NCBI RefSeq assembly: GCF_900112175.1
Contig: NZ_FOYT01000001.1
Coordinates: forward strand, 1,054,001 to 1,118,000
DNA from: Halogeometricum rufum
Lineage (GTDB): Archaea > Halobacteriota > Halobacteria > Halobacteriales > Haloferacaceae
DNA length: 64,000 nucleotides
Direction of reading: 5' to 3'
How positions within the stretch are numbered: position 1 is the stretch's first letter; every line of letters starts with the position of its first letter. The position numbers and the translations under genes were made by a program. Positions 8,738-18,158 of this stretch are shown here, piece after piece. The notes below the pieces were generated by a model. That model was not told where the DNA came from. It saw only the letters and a list, made by a program, of their open reading frames with translations, and made no database searches.

Positions 8738-10656
8738 GTTCAGTAGACAAGCAGCTCGAGGAACTGAAAGCAGAGATAACGAACGAACTCCCTTCGGACA
8801 TCTCGGTCTCCGACGTCAAGTACGAGGGACCGGAACTGGTCGTGTACACGCGCGACCCGAAGAAGTTCGCACAGAACGGCGACCTCATCCGAAAGCTCGC
8901 CAGCAAACTTCGAAAGCGAATCACGGTCCGACCCGACCCGGACGTCCTCTCGCCGCCGCGAGAGGCGGAGGAGCAGGTACTCGGCGTCATCCCCGACGAG
9001 GCCGGCGTCACGGACCTCGACTTCCACGAGGACACCGGCGAAGTCGTCATCGAGGCGGCCAAACCCGGGATGGTCATCGGCCGACACGGCTCGACGCTCC
9101 GCAAGATAACGCAGGAGGTCGGCTGGACGCCCGAAGTCGTCCGGACGCCGCCCATCGAGTCCTCGACGGTCTCGAACGTGCGGAACTTCCTGAAGCAAGA
9201 ACGCGACGAGCGACGGCAGATTCTCGAACGGGTCGGCCGGCAGATACACCGCGAACAACTCTCCGACGACGAGTGGGTCCGCATCTCCACGCTCGGATGT
9301 TGCCGCGAAGTCGGTCGCGCCTCGTTCATCCTCTCGACGCCGGAGACGCGCATCCTCGTCGACTGCGGTGACAAGCCGGGATCCGACGACGTGCCGTACC
9401 TGCAGGTGCCCGAAGCGCTCGGGTCCGGGGCGAACTCGCTCGACGCCGTCGTCCTCACCCACGCCCACCTCGACCACTCGGCGCTCATCCCGCTCCTGTT
9501 CAAGTACGGCTACGACGGCCCCATCTACACGACCGAACCGACGCGGGACCTGATGGGCCTGCTCACGCTCGACTACCTCGACGTGGCGGCCAAGGAGGGA
9601 CGGACGCCGCCCTACGAGTCCGAGATGGTCCGCGAGGCCATCAAGCACTGCATCCCGCTGGAATACGGCGACGTGACCGACATCGCGCCCGACGTGAAGC
9701 TCACGTTCCACAACGCGGGCCACATCCTCGGCTCGGCGGTGTCGCACTTCCACATCGGCGACGGCCTCTACAACGTGGCGTTCTCGGGCGACATCCACTA
9801 CGAGGACACGCGCCTGTTCAACGGCGCGGTCAACGACTTCCCGCGCGTGGAGACGCTCGTCCTCGAATCGACGTACGGCGGGCGCAACGACTACCAGACC
9901 GACCAAGAGGACTCCGAACAGAAGCTCATCGACGTCATCAACGAGACGCACGACCGCGGCGGGAAGGTCCTCATCCCGGCGTTCGCGGTCGGTCGCTCTC
10001 AGGAGATCATGCTCGTCCTCGAAGAGGCGATGCGCTCGGGCAAGATTCCGGAGATGCCCGTCCACCTCGACGGGATGATATGGGAGGCGACGGCCATCCA
10101 CACGACGTACCCCGAGTACCTCCGCGACGACCTGCGCGACCGCATCTTCCACGAGGACGAGAACCCGTTCCTCGCCGACGAGTTCAACCACATCGACGCC
10201 GGCGAGGACGAACGGCAGGAGGTCGCCGACGGCGGCCCGGCCATCGTCCTCTCCACCTCCGGGATGGTGACGGGCGGCCCCATCATGTCGTGGCTCCGCC
10301 ACGTCGGCCCCGACCCGAAATCGCGCCTCGTCTTCGTCGGCTACCAGGCGCAGGGAACGCTCGGCCGTCGCATCCAGAACGGGTGGGACGAGATTCCCAT
10401 GAACGACCGCGACAACATGGGTCGCTCGAACACGCTCACACTGAAGATGGACGTGGAGACGGTCGACGGCTTCTCCGGCCACGCCGACCGGGCCGGTCTG
10501 GAGAACTTCGTGAAGACGATGAACCCGCGTCCGGAGAAAGTGCTGTGCGTCCACGGCGACGAACGCTCCGTGCAGGACCTCTCCTCGGCGCTGTACCACA
10601 ACTACAACATGCGCACGTTCGCGCCGAAGAACCTCGAGACGTTCCGCTTCAAGTAA
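8734..10656 (+). CDS. fttA: aCPSF1/FttA beta-CASP ribonuclease, transcription termination factor
   Basis: A 640-residue archaeal homologue of the CPSF73 mRNA-cleavage nuclease. In archaea this family cuts nascent RNA and ends transcription. The first ~150 residues form the KH-type RNA-binding region, with [18 protein letters not shown] as the conserved GxxG loop. A metallo-beta-lactamase domain follows, with the metal motif H243-x-H245-x-D247-H248 ([11 protein letters not shown]). The beta-CASP domain includes [27 protein letters not shown] and the late FSGHADR histidine motif. The C-terminus holds CVHGDERS. Length is standard. It sits upstream of mgsA with a 70-base gap. A possible leader ORF overlaps its start. 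Confidence 0.97.
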   Translation: MSSVDKQLEELKAEITNELPSDISVSDVKYEGPELVVYTRDPKKFAQNGDLIRKLASKLRKRITVRPDPDVLSPPREAEEQVLGVIPDEAGVTDLDFHEDTGEVVIEAAKPGMVIGRHGSTLRKITQEVGWTPEVVRTPPIESSTVSNVRNFLKQERDERRQILERVGRQIHREQLSDDEWVRISTLGCCREVGRASFILSTPETRILVDCGDKPGSDDVPYLQVPEALGSGANSLDAVVLTHAHLDHSALIPLLFKYGYDGPIYTTEPTRDLMGLLTLDYLDVAAKEGRTPPYESEMVREAIKHCIPLEYGDVTDIAPDVKLTFHNAGHILGSAVSHFHIGDGLYNVAFSGDIHYEDTRLFNGAVNDFPRVETLVLESTYGGRNDYQTDQEDSEQKLIDVINETHDRGGKVLIPAFAVGRSQEIMLVLEEAMRSGKIPEMPVHLDGMIWEATAIHTTYPEYLRDDLRDRIFHEDENPFLADEFNHIDAGEDERQEVADGGPAIVLSTSGMVTGGPIMSWLRHVGPDPKSRLVFVGYQAQGTLGRRIQNGWDEIPMNDRDNMGRSNTLTLKMDVETVDGFSGHADRAGLENFVKTMNPRPEKVLCVHGDERSVQDLSSALYHNYNMRTFAPKNLETFRFK

Positions 10657-10726
10657 CGCGCACCGCTCGACGCCTCGGCCGACGGCACCGCGCACCTTCT
10701 TACCGCTGCCACCCGCACGGTGTGGT

Positions 10727-11122
10727 ATGCGTCTCGCGCTCATCGCACACGACGAGAAGAAACCGGACCTCATCGAGTTCGCACAGAACCGGGAGGACGA
10801 CCTGGCACACTTCGACCTGACGGCGACGGGGACGACGGGCAAGCGCCTCGTCGACGCGACGGACCTGGACGTCGAACGCAAGCAGTCGGGCCCCCTCGGC
10901 GGCGACATGCAGATCGGCGCGGAGATCGCCAGCGAGGACTGCCACGGCGTCGTCTTCCTCCGCGACCCACTCACCGCGCAACCGCACGAACCCGACATCA
11001 CCGCGTTGCTCCGAATCTGCGACGTGCACGACGTGCCACTCGCCACCAACCTCGCCAGCGCGGACGCCGTCCTCGACGAACTGCTGTACCAACTCGACGT
11101 GGAGTTCGACCCCACCGAGTGA
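10727..11122 (+). CDS. mgsA: Methylglyoxal synthase
   Basis: A 131-residue enzyme converting dihydroxyacetone phosphate to methylglyoxal plus phosphate, a bypass of lower glycolysis. It has the N-terminal [15 protein letters not shown], the phosphate-binding TGTTGKRL and [11 protein letters not shown] segments (the latter with the catalytic Asp), and [20 protein letters not shown] with the His and Asp expected late in the chain. Length is slightly short of bacterial enzymes but complete. A two-domain glyoxalase-like gene at 53756 in this window could handle the toxic product; that link is inference. Confidence 0.93.
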   Translation: MRLALIAHDEKKPDLIEFAQNREDDLAHFDLTATGTTGKRLVDATDLDVERKQSGPLGGDMQIGAEIASEDCHGVVFLRDPLTAQPHEPDITALLRICDVHDVPLATNLASADAVLDELLYQLDVEFDPTE

Positions 11123-11195
11123 GGCGCGCCCGTCGGATTCTCCCGACTGATAGTCGGTCCGAACGTTCAAGTCCGATTCGGGAGACAGTCTCCCT

Positions 11196-11648
11196 ATGCG
11201 ACATCTCGAGCGCGCGCTCGCGGCGGCTCTCGCCGTCGCCGTCCTCACCGCGGCCGTCGCGGCACCCGTCGCCGCGCAGGCGGGCGGTGACGACGGGTCC
11301 GAACCGGTGTGCTTCCCCGGCGGCGGCCACGAGTTGGACATCGGCACCGAGGGGCCGGGCATCGCCGTGACCGTCCACACCTCGCTGTTCACGAACCTCA
11401 CCGACGCCGGCGCACTCGGCATGGAGGCGCGCGGGACGGCGCTGAACGCGACGATAATCGAACTCCGCACGGGCGTCGTCTTCGACGGCGTCGGCCCGGC
11501 CGAGGAGTTCCTCGCGAACCCGTTCTCGCGGTTCGCCATCCTGTTCGACTACTCGTTCGAGTTGCCGATGTTCGCGGGGTTGGTGGACGACTCGAGTTAC
11601 GAGACGGACGAGTCGCCGGTGAGTGGCGTGGACTCGCGGGGCTGTTGA
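11196..11648 (+). CDS. Secreted haloarchaeal protein of unknown function
   Basis: A 150-residue protein with a clear Sec signal peptide (LERALAAALAVAVLTAAVAA, cleavage near VAAQA). The mature part is acidic and Gly-rich, with CFPGGGHELDIGTEGPG early, a hydrophobic strand pattern around FSRFAILFDYSFELPMFAGL and two predicted N-glycosylation sequons (NLT, NAT). The last residue is Cys, preceded by VDSRG; a disulfide to the early Cys is possible. It resembles an uncharacterised haloarchaeal exported family. It is probably on the cell surface or released. Confidence 0.75.
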   Translation: MRHLERALAAALAVAVLTAAVAAPVAAQAGGDDGSEPVCFPGGGHELDIGTEGPGIAVTVHTSLFTNLTDAGALGMEARGTALNATIIELRTGVVFDGVGPAEEFLANPFSRFAILFDYSFELPMFAGLVDDSSYETDESPVSGVDSRGC

Positions 11649-11726
11649 GGGGAGGGAACCTGTTCGACCCACCTACTCACCGACCTCTTCCGCGGACGAC
11701 CGGCTCGATGCGCGGGTCGACGAGGC

Positions 11727-13103
11727 TCACAGCAGCGTCCGGCCCTTCGTCTCGACTCCCCAGACCAACAGCGCGACCCCGGCGACGAAGAGCGACACCG
11801 CGACGGGAGCGAGCGCGACGAGATAGCCGAACTGTGCGAGCGTCCCGAAGAACACCGGGCCGGCGGCCGCGGCGACCTTCCCGATGGAGCCGGTGACCCC
11901 CAGACCCGTCGAGCGGACCTCCGTGGGGAACACCTCCGAGGTGTACGCGTACAGCACCGCCCACGCCCCGAGCACCGCGAACCCCATCACGAACAGGCCG
12001 AACAGGAACGCCTCCGTTCGGGCCGCGCCGAGGTCGATACCGGCGCCGGGAATCGCCGCCGCGAACAGCAACGTCCCGGCGCCGCCGAGGATGGTGAACC
12101 CGCCGAGCGTCCACTTGCGGCCGAGAACCTCGATGAGGTACGCCGCGCTGAGCTGTCCGGTCAACTGGAAGACGGTGACGACGAACAGGAAGCGGTAGAG
12201 GTCGTCGGCGTACCCCGCGTTCGCGACGGTGTCGGGGAGCCAGGTGAAGATGCCGTAGAACGCGAGGTTGACGACGACCCAGAGGCTCGCGAGCAGGACC
12301 GTCGTCCCGACCAACTCGGGGTCGAACAGCCGCCGATACCCCGTGTCGTCCGGGTCGGCGGCGCGCCACGGACCGGACGTCGACGGCGGTTCGACCCGGT
12401 TCAGGACGGCCATCGTTTCGAGCGCCTCGGTCGCGGCGTCCGTCCGGCCCTGTCGGGCGAGGAAGTACGGCGACCGCGGGAGCGAGCGGGCCGCGACGAC
12501 CGCGAGACCGAGCGGCAGGATACCGGCGGCGAAGAACACGCGCCACGCCGCCACGCCGCCGACCGTCCCGTCCGGACCGGTGAGAACCGAGAAGACGCCC
12601 CACGCGAGCGCCACCACCGCGATGCTGCCGACCGAGAAGCACGCTTCGAGGTACGTGACGAACCGACCGCGGACCTGCGAGGGGAGTTGCTCGGCGAGGT
12701 ACGACGCGCCCGCGACGAGTCCCCCGCCGAGGCCGATGCCCGTCACGAACCGGAGACCGATGGCCGAGTACAGGCCGACCGCGAGCGCGGTCAGCGCGGT
12801 GAAGACCGAGAACGTGACGACGGACGCGACGAGCGTGCGCTTGCGCCCCGCGCGGTCGGCGTACCACCCGCCGACGGTGTTGCCCACGAGCATCCCGAGC
12901 AGACTCGCGCTTCCGAGGACGCCCGCGGTGAACCCCGACAGGTTCCAGATCTCGATGAACGTCGGGAGCGCGAAGGAGACGGCGAGTATCGACATCGCCA
13001 TGGCGGCCCAGACGCCGCCCACGGTCGCCATCACCAGCCAGTGAAAGCGCCCCACCGGGATGGTATCGACGACGTCACCGATTCGCTGCCCCTGACCGTC
13101 CAT
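11727..13103 (-). CDS. Major facilitator superfamily transporter
   Basis: A 458-residue integral membrane carrier with about 12 hydrophobic segments. The MFS loop 2-3 signature appears as GWYADRAGRKRTLVA (about residues 79-93), and loop 4-5 has RFVTGIGLGGGLVAGASYLA. The arrangement resembles sugar-porter and SV2-like proton symporters for organic acids or aromatic compounds. The substrate is not predictable. It stands alone, convergent with the secreted-protein gene and about 67 bases upstream of nth on the other side of its start. Confidence 0.9.
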   Translation of the reverse strand: MDGQGQRIGDVVDTIPVGRFHWLVMATVGGVWAAMAMSILAVSFALPTFIEIWNLSGFTAGVLGSASLLGMLVGNTVGGWYADRAGRKRTLVASVVTFSVFTALTALAVGLYSAIGLRFVTGIGLGGGLVAGASYLAEQLPSQVRGRFVTYLEACFSVGSIAVVALAWGVFSVLTGPDGTVGGVAAWRVFFAAGILPLGLAVVAARSLPRSPYFLARQGRTDAATEALETMAVLNRVEPPSTSGPWRAADPDDTGYRRLFDPELVGTTVLLASLWVVVNLAFYGIFTWLPDTVANAGYADDLYRFLFVVTVFQLTGQLSAAYLIEVLGRKWTLGGFTILGGAGTLLFAAAIPGAGIDLGAARTEAFLFGLFVMGFAVLGAWAVLYAYTSEVFPTEVRSTGLGVTGSIGKVAAAAGPVFFGTLAQFGYLVALAPVAVSLFVAGVALLVWGVETKGRTLL

Positions 13104-13170
13104 GCTGCCGGTGGTCGCTCGCGGGCGTGTTAAACTCGGGGGAACGCGAACGCGACGCCTCGCCGACGGG

Positions 13171-13974
13171 TCACTCCTCCGCAGTCGAGGGGTCGACCAC
13201 CGTCTCGTCCACCTCGTCCACGCCCACGCGGTCGCACAGGTCGTACAGCGGACACGCCTCCGGCCCGTCGAGACACGCCGGCTTCCGCGCGGAGCAGTAC
13301 TCGCGGCCGAACTGAATCATCGCGGTGTGACCGAAACCGCACTTCTCGGCGGGCACGTCGCGTTCGAGGGCCTCGCGCACTCCCTCGTGGTCGGCGTCGG
13401 CGGGAGCGAGGCCCATGCGCCGCGCGATGCGGTGGACGTGGGTGTCGACGGGGAAGACGCCGCCGCGGCCGCCCGCGAACAGGAGGACGCAGTCTGCCGT
13501 CTTGGGCCCGACGCCGTGGATGTCGAGGAGTCGGTCTCTGACCGCGCCGGGGTCCTCGTCCTTCACGAAGTCGTCGAAGCCGTCGGCCCCGCCGAACTCG
13601 TCGCAGATTCGCTCGGCCGCGCCGAGTATCATCTCGGACTTCTGGTTGTAGAGCCCCGCCGAGGAGATGGTCTCGGCGAGTGCGGCCCGTTCGGCGTCGG
13701 CGAGTGCTTCTGCGAGGTCCGCTCGGCCGGCATACCGCTCCATCAACGCGTCGTGGGCGGGTTGGCTCGCCACGTCGCTGGTGTTCTGGCTGAGGATGGT
13801 CCGGACGAGGCACTCGAAGGCGTCCTGTCCGCCGTAGGCCTTCTGCCAGTACATCCGCCCCAACTCGTCGACGACGGCCTCCGCGCGGGAGTCGGCCTCG
13901 CCGGGCGCGAACGCCGCGGGCGTGCCGCCGCCGCCGTCGCCGCCGCTGATGTTCTCCGCAGGTTCCTCGGGCAT
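13171..13974 (-). CDS. nth: Endonuclease III-like DNA glycosylase/AP lyase
   Basis: A 267-residue base-excision-repair enzyme. The start used is the ATG at 13972-13974 (MPEEPAENISGG); an upstream extension overlaps poorly conserved sequence. The helix-hairpin-helix is LLDIHGVGPKTADCVLLF with the catalytic Lys after GVGP. The catalytic Asp is in FPVDTHVHRIARRMGL. The C-terminal cysteines are spaced C-x6-C-x6-C-x5-C (CSARKPACLDGPEACPLYDL plus C) rather than the classical C-x6-C-x2-C-x5-C. It still probably binds a 4Fe-4S cluster. A Gly-rich N-terminal linker of about 25 residues is haloarchaeal in style. Confidence 0.93.
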   Translation of the reverse strand: MPEEPAENISGGDGGGGTPAAFAPGEADSRAEAVVDELGRMYWQKAYGGQDAFECLVRTILSQNTSDVASQPAHDALMERYAGRADLAEALADAERAALAETISSAGLYNQKSEMILGAAERICDEFGGADGFDDFVKDEDPGAVRDRLLDIHGVGPKTADCVLLFAGGRGGVFPVDTHVHRIARRMGLAPADADHEGVREALERDVPAEKCGFGHTAMIQFGREYCSARKPACLDGPEACPLYDLCDRVGVDEVDETVVDPSTAEE

Positions 13975-14027
13975 GCTCGGAGGATAGGACGCCGTCTCGA
14001 AAAGCGGTCGGGATGCGGCCGTCGTCC

Positions 14028-14459
14028 TCACTCCACCCGGAGCGTGAACGTCACGTCGCCGCCGTCGGCCAGTGCCGACACGAGGTCACGGTCGAAGTCG
14101 GCCGCCGCGGCGTCTGCGCCGACCAGTATCGTGCGGTCGTCCACGTAGTCGCTGGTGCGCCCGACGTGACTGCGGTCCCCCGCGAAGCTCAGGTCGGGGT
14201 GGCCGCGCCCCTCGACGGTCTGTCGGTACGTCTCGCCGTCGGGGCCCTCGACTTCGACGGTGGCTGTGAGGGTCGCGTCGGCGTCCCGGCAGGCGTCCAC
14301 GAACGCCTCGTCGAAGTCGGCGGGGGTCCGGTCCGCCTCGACAGCGAGGATGCAGTCTCCTGCGGGGGTGAGCCAGTCGTCGGACGTGACCTCGAACGTG
14401 CTCTCGTGTTCGGCGGAGACGTTCTCGTGCCCGCGCGCGCGAACGACTTCTTCGTGCAT
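14028..14459 (-). CDS. DUF371 family protein
   Basis: A 143-residue acidic protein matching the archaeal DUF371 family by pattern: GHENVSAEHESTFEVTSDDW near the start and GDCILAVEADRTP just after it. The last third has SHVGRTSDYVDDRTILVGAD. It ends in a beta-rich segment (GDVTFTLRVE). The start is the ATG at 14457-14459; upstream sequence in frame is arginine-rich and not convincing. It has no known function and lies 53 bases upstream of nth on the same strand, so the two could be co-transcribed. Confidence 0.85.
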   Translation of the reverse strand: MHEEVVRARGHENVSAEHESTFEVTSDDWLTPAGDCILAVEADRTPADFDEAFVDACRDADATLTATVEVEGPDGETYRQTVEGRGHPDLSFAGDRSHVGRTSDYVDDRTILVGADAAAADFDRDLVSALADGGDVTFTLRVE

Positions 14460-14851
14460 ACTCCGAGGTGGCCGTCGCGGCGGTAAATCGCACTCGATTC
14501 GGCCGCGTCCGGCCATCGGCGCGGCCGCCGGCCCCCGAACGCCTGCTCGAAGCCGCGCCCACGCCGACGAACGCTAACCATGCGTGTTGTTACCACGGGA
14601 CTTTATATGCCCCGTCTCACACTCGAAACCGGGGTATCGTGCCGTTTCACGCCCCGTGGTAGCGGTTTTCAGGGGTCGGAACCACCGGAGGACTTATATA
14701 CTGCTACGTACAATGTGTAGGTACCAGAACGCCTCCGGCGTTCCGGCGGCACAGCACGCAGAATGATCGGGAATTCTTATCCACGGTCGGCAGCACCACC
14801 ACGAGCAGCCGCCACGCACGGAGTGGTAATGGTATCGAGGTTTGATCACGC
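14460..14851 (+). promoter_or_regulatory. 392-bp regulatory gap with two TATA-like boxes and a 9-bp inverted repeat
   Basis: No convincing gene is present. Two TATA-like elements precede the coiled-coil gene: CTTTATAT at 14601-14608 and CTTATATA at 14693-14700. A perfect inverted repeat, TACCACGGG at 14591-14599 and CCCGTGGTA at 14653-14661, brackets the upstream box. Either promoter would give a leader of more than 100 nt, unusual in haloarchaea, where leaderless mRNAs dominate. Confidence 0.5.
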
Positions 14852-15775
14852 ATGGTGACACAGCAAGACGTTCTCACGGAATACGACGTACAGGAGCTCA
14901 GCGATTCGGACAACGTTGAGCTCACGGACGACCAACTCGACAGCGGCTCCAAAGGTCAGCTCATCAAACTCGCGGGACAGCTCCGCGACCGACGAAACGA
15001 CCTGAACCAGATGGCCTCCGAGCGCGCTTCCAAGCGCGACGACCTGAACGCGAAGACTCGCGAGAAGGTCGACGAGGCCCAGGAGCACCGCGAGAAGCGC
15101 GACGAGCTGAACGAGCAGGTCCAAGAGCACAAGAACAAGCGAAACGAGCTGAACGCCGAGGCCAACGAACTGTTCGACAAGGTCGAACAGATGAAGGAGG
15201 ACCTCGAGCTCGACGACGGCAAGGACATCGAGGAGCTCAAAGAGGAGATCGAGCAGCTCGAATTCCGCCAGCAGACCGAAGTCCTCTCGACGGAGGACGA
15301 GCGCGAACTCATCGAGAAGATCGAGAACAAGCGCGAGGAACTCCGTCAGAAGAAGGACAAAGTCGAAGACAGCGGCGAGCTCGAGGAACTCATCGAGGAG
15401 GCCGAGGAGGTCCGCTCGGAGGCGTCCCAGCACCACCAGAAGGTGACGGAACTCGCCGACAAGGCGCAGGAACACCACAACCAGATGATCGAGGCCTACC
15501 GTGAGGCCGACGACATCCGCGACAAGGCCGACGCGATGCACGAACTGTTCGTGGAAGCGCAGGAGGCTGCCGACCGCCACCACGAGGACTTCGTCCGCGT
15601 CCAGAAGCGGCTCCGCGAACTCGACAAGCAGGAGGAAGAAGAGCGCGACGCCGAACGCGCCGAGAAGCGCGAGGCCGCCAAGGAAGAGGCCGAAGAGATC
15701 TACCAGAAGTTCAAGGAAGGCGAGACCCTCGACACCGAGGACCTGATGAAGCTCCAGAAGACGGGGCTTCTCTAA
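14852..15775 (+). CDS. Long coiled-coil protein (COG1340-like)
   Basis: A 307-residue protein that is almost entirely heptad-patterned, charged helix from about residue 28 to 290, rich in Glu, Lys, Arg and Asp. It resembles the euryarchaeal coiled-coil family grouped as COG1340, sometimes mis-annotated as phosphoserine phosphatase. No catalytic motif is present. The first ~27 residues (MVTQQDVLTEYDVQELSDSD) are not coiled coil, and the C-terminal ETLDTEDLMKLQKTGLL forms a conserved-looking tail. A structural or ribosome/chromosome-associated role is possible, but nothing here shows it. A T-rich TTTTCTC lies after the stop (about 15799-15805). Confidence 0.9.
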   Translation: MVTQQDVLTEYDVQELSDSDNVELTDDQLDSGSKGQLIKLAGQLRDRRNDLNQMASERASKRDDLNAKTREKVDEAQEHREKRDELNEQVQEHKNKRNELNAEANELFDKVEQMKEDLELDDGKDIEELKEEIEQLEFRQQTEVLSTEDERELIEKIENKREELRQKKDKVEDSGELEELIEEAEEVRSEASQHHQKVTELADKAQEHHNQMIEAYREADDIRDKADAMHELFVEAQEAADRHHEDFVRVQKRLRELDKQEEEERDAERAEKREAAKEEAEEIYQKFKEGETLDTEDLMKLQKTGLL

Positions 15776-15881
15776 GCGCCGGAGCGCGTATCTTCTACGT
15801 TTTCTCACGACCCCGAGCGGCCGCCACGCCGGCGGGCGCGACGCGACTATCTTTTATCACTACGGAGTCCCACCGACAGGC

Positions 15882-15908
15882 ATGACAGTCGTTGGTGAGA
15901 CGGCGTGA
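15882..15908 (+). other. 8-codon leader ORF before sppA
   Basis: ATG at 15882 opens MTVVGETA and stops at TGA 15906-15908, overlapping the GTG start of sppA (15905) as GTGA. A TATA-like TTTTATC at 15852-15858 lies about 27 nt upstream of this ATG, so a leaderless transcript would begin at the mini-ORF. GGTGAG (15894-15899) inside it can act as the ribosome-binding site of sppA. Confidence 0.5.
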
Positions 15909-16909
15909 CCGACCGAGAGCGGAGCCTCGAACGCGGCGTCCTCGTGGTCGCCGTCGCCGCCGTCGCTGGACTGGCGGGGTGGCTCCTGTTCTACGTCGTC
16001 CCGTACGACCTGGCGAGTCTGCTCGGCGTCCTTCTGGTCGTCGCGACGGTGTTCCTCGGCGTCCGACTCGGGAGTCGCGTCGCGTCCGCCCGATTCCCCG
16101 ACTACGACGTGGCCGAAGTCGGCGTCGAGGGTCCCATCACCCGCGACGGCGGGCCGACCGGCTTCCCGAACCGACCGGGCGGCGCGTCGAGCGACGACGT
16201 GGTCGAACAGATACGCGCGGCCGACGACGACGACGCCGTGTCGGCGCTGCTCGTCCGTCTGAACACGCCGGGCGGCGCGGTCCTCCCGAGCGACGATATC
16301 CGCCGGGCGGCGGCGGCGTTCGACGGGCCGACCGTCGCCTACGCGACCGATACCTGCGCCAGCGGCGGCTACTGGATCGCCAGCGTGTGCGACGAGATAT
16401 GGGCACACGACGTGAGCATCGTCGGGAGCATCGGCGTCATCGGGTCGTCGGTGAACGTCCACGAACTCGCCGAGCGACTCGGCGTCTCGTACGAGCGGTT
16501 CGCCGCCGGGAAGTACAAGGACGCGGGCACCGCGCTGAAGGAACCCTCGGAGGAGGAACGCGCCTACCTGCAGGGCATCGTCGACGACTACTACGACGAC
16601 TTCGTCGAACGGGTGGCCGAGGGGCGCGATATGGACCCCGAGACGGTTCGCGACACCGAAGCCCGCGTCTACCTCGGGTCCGACGCGCACGAACTCGGTC
16701 TCGTGGACGAACTCGGCACCCGCGAGGACGTCGAGGACCGACTCGCGGCACTGCTCGGCACGGAGGCGGTGTCCGTCCGGGAGTTCTCGTCCGGCGAGAG
16801 CCTCGTCTCGCGCCTCCGCGGTGGCACCGAACGGGTCGCCTTCGCACTCGGTGCGGGCGTCGCCTCGGCGTTCGACGACGAGGCGTCGGAGTTCCGGTTC
16901 CGCCTCTGA
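15905..16909 (+). CDS. sppA: Signal peptide peptidase SppA (peptidase S49)
   Basis: A 334-residue membrane serine protease that degrades cleaved signal peptides. Two N-terminal membrane segments cover about residues 11-30 and 38-54. The S49 domain has LLVRLNTPGGAVLPSDDI. The nucleophile is Ser153 in TCASGGYWIAS, and the general base is Lys205 in GKYKDAG. The 52-residue spacing equals that of the Bacillus-type short SppA. The GTG start is chosen because GGTGAG sits at a good distance upstream and a mini-ORF stop overlaps it. The C-terminal ~50 residues are variable. Confidence 0.92.
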   Translation: MTDRERSLERGVLVVAVAAVAGLAGWLLFYVVPYDLASLLGVLLVVATVFLGVRLGSRVASARFPDYDVAEVGVEGPITRDGGPTGFPNRPGGASSDDVVEQIRAADDDDAVSALLVRLNTPGGAVLPSDDIRRAAAAFDGPTVAYATDTCASGGYWIASVCDEIWAHDVSIVGSIGVIGSSVNVHELAERLGVSYERFAAGKYKDAGTALKEPSEEERAYLQGIVDDYYDDFVERVAEGRDMDPETVRDTEARVYLGSDAHELGLVDELGTREDVEDRLAALLGTEAVSVREFSSGESLVSRLRGGTERVAFALGAGVASAFDDEASEFRFRL

Positions 16910-17038
16910 GCGCCGGCGACCGGGGCGGTCCGCTCCGGAGTGCTCGGGAGGCGACGGGCCACCACGGGTTTAGGTCGGCCGTCCCTCAGCGGCGTACGGC
17001 GGCGCGCGTCCCCGCGCCCGTTCCCTTCGTCTGTCGCC

Positions 17039-18055
17039 ATGAACTCCGTCACGTCACTCGTTCCGATGGTCATCGTCGATGAGTTGAACGACCTCCGAGA
17101 CAGTCCGACCCGATGGGTGTTCCTCGTCGGCAGTCGCCCCATCCTCGGTATCTGCCTGTTCGTCGGCTTCCTGTTCGTCTTCTACGGGCTCTGGGCCGCC
17201 GGACTGGTCCGGTTCACCAACCAGACGGCCATCCTCTACATCCTGAGCAGTCTCGTCGGCGGCAACCTCACGCTCGTCACCCTCGTCATCTCCATCAATC
17301 AGGTCATCATCTCCCGGCAGTTGGGTTCCCCCGGCGAACTCCGCGAGGACATCGAGAAGGTCAACGAGTACCGCCGGCAGGCCATCGACCCCGACCGAAC
17401 GGAGGTGGTCCCGGTCACGCCGTCGGACTTCCTGAAACTCCTCCTCGAGAGCATCCGACGCGACCTGCAGCGACTCGGTGGGCTGACCGCGTCGGCGGAC
17501 GACGAGCAACTGCGGGCCGACACCGACGACATCGTCACCAACCTCACCGAACACGTCGACCGGGTGGACCGCCTCATCGAGGGGAACGGGGCGGGGACGT
17601 TCGACACCCTCTCGGCGCTGTTGACGACGAACTACGCGGACCGAATCTACCAGATACGCCGGCTCCGGTCCAGACACCGGGAGGCGCTCTCGGAGTCGGC
17701 CACGGACCTCACCGACGACATCGTCTCGAAACTGCAGGAGATAGACGTCGCGCGGCAGTACTTCAAGACGCTGTACATCCAGACGGAACTCGCCTACATC
17801 TCCCGCGTCCTCCTGTACGCCGGCGTCGTCGCCGAGGTGGTGCTCATCTCGTCGCTCCTGGTGCTGAGTTCGGCCGGCGAGACGGCCGCCGTCAGAGCGC
17901 TCCCGTCCGCCAGCGTCCCGGCGATAGCGGCCGTCGGACTGCTTCCGCTCGCCGTGCTGTTCTCGTACGCGCTCCGACTGGCCGTCGTCACGCAGCGAAC
18001 CATCGCCATCACGCCGTTCACGACGCCCGAACAGGAGGACGAACTCCACCTGTGA
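17039..18055 (+). CDS. Four-helix membrane protein of unknown function
   Basis: A 338-residue protein. Two hydrophobic helices lie at about residues 34-56 (ILGICLFVGFLFVFYGLWAA) and 65-95. A ~180-residue soluble, charged, mostly helical part follows. Two more helices lie near the C-terminus (SRVLLYAGVVAEVVLISSLL and VPAIAAVGLLPLAVLFSYAL). The start is the ATG at 17039; the frame is open further upstream but arginine-rich. It resembles haloarchaeal membrane proteins without assigned function. It could form a unit with the DUF373 gene 103 bases downstream. Confidence 0.8.
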   Translation: MNSVTSLVPMVIVDELNDLRDSPTRWVFLVGSRPILGICLFVGFLFVFYGLWAAGLVRFTNQTAILYILSSLVGGNLTLVTLVISINQVIISRQLGSPGELREDIEKVNEYRRQAIDPDRTEVVPVTPSDFLKLLLESIRRDLQRLGGLTASADDEQLRADTDDIVTNLTEHVDRVDRLIEGNGAGTFDTLSALLTTNYADRIYQIRRLRSRHREALSESATDLTDDIVSKLQEIDVARQYFKTLYIQTELAYISRVLLYAGVVAEVVLISSLLVLSSAGETAAVRALPSASVPAIAAVGLLPLAVLFSYALRLAVVTQRTIAITPFTTPEQEDELHL

Positions 18056-18158
18056 CGGCCGTCGGGTCCCGCCGACGGTTCGGCCGACCGGAACCGAAAC
18101 GCCGACGTTCCACCCCGCTACCGAGAATACTTTAACCCGGAGAGACGTTCGCACGGGT

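Noticed and set aside
13975-14031. A 19-residue N-terminal extension of endonuclease III
   Set aside because: It overlaps the 3' end of the DUF371 gene and reads as non-conserved sequence; the ATG at 13974 is the better start.
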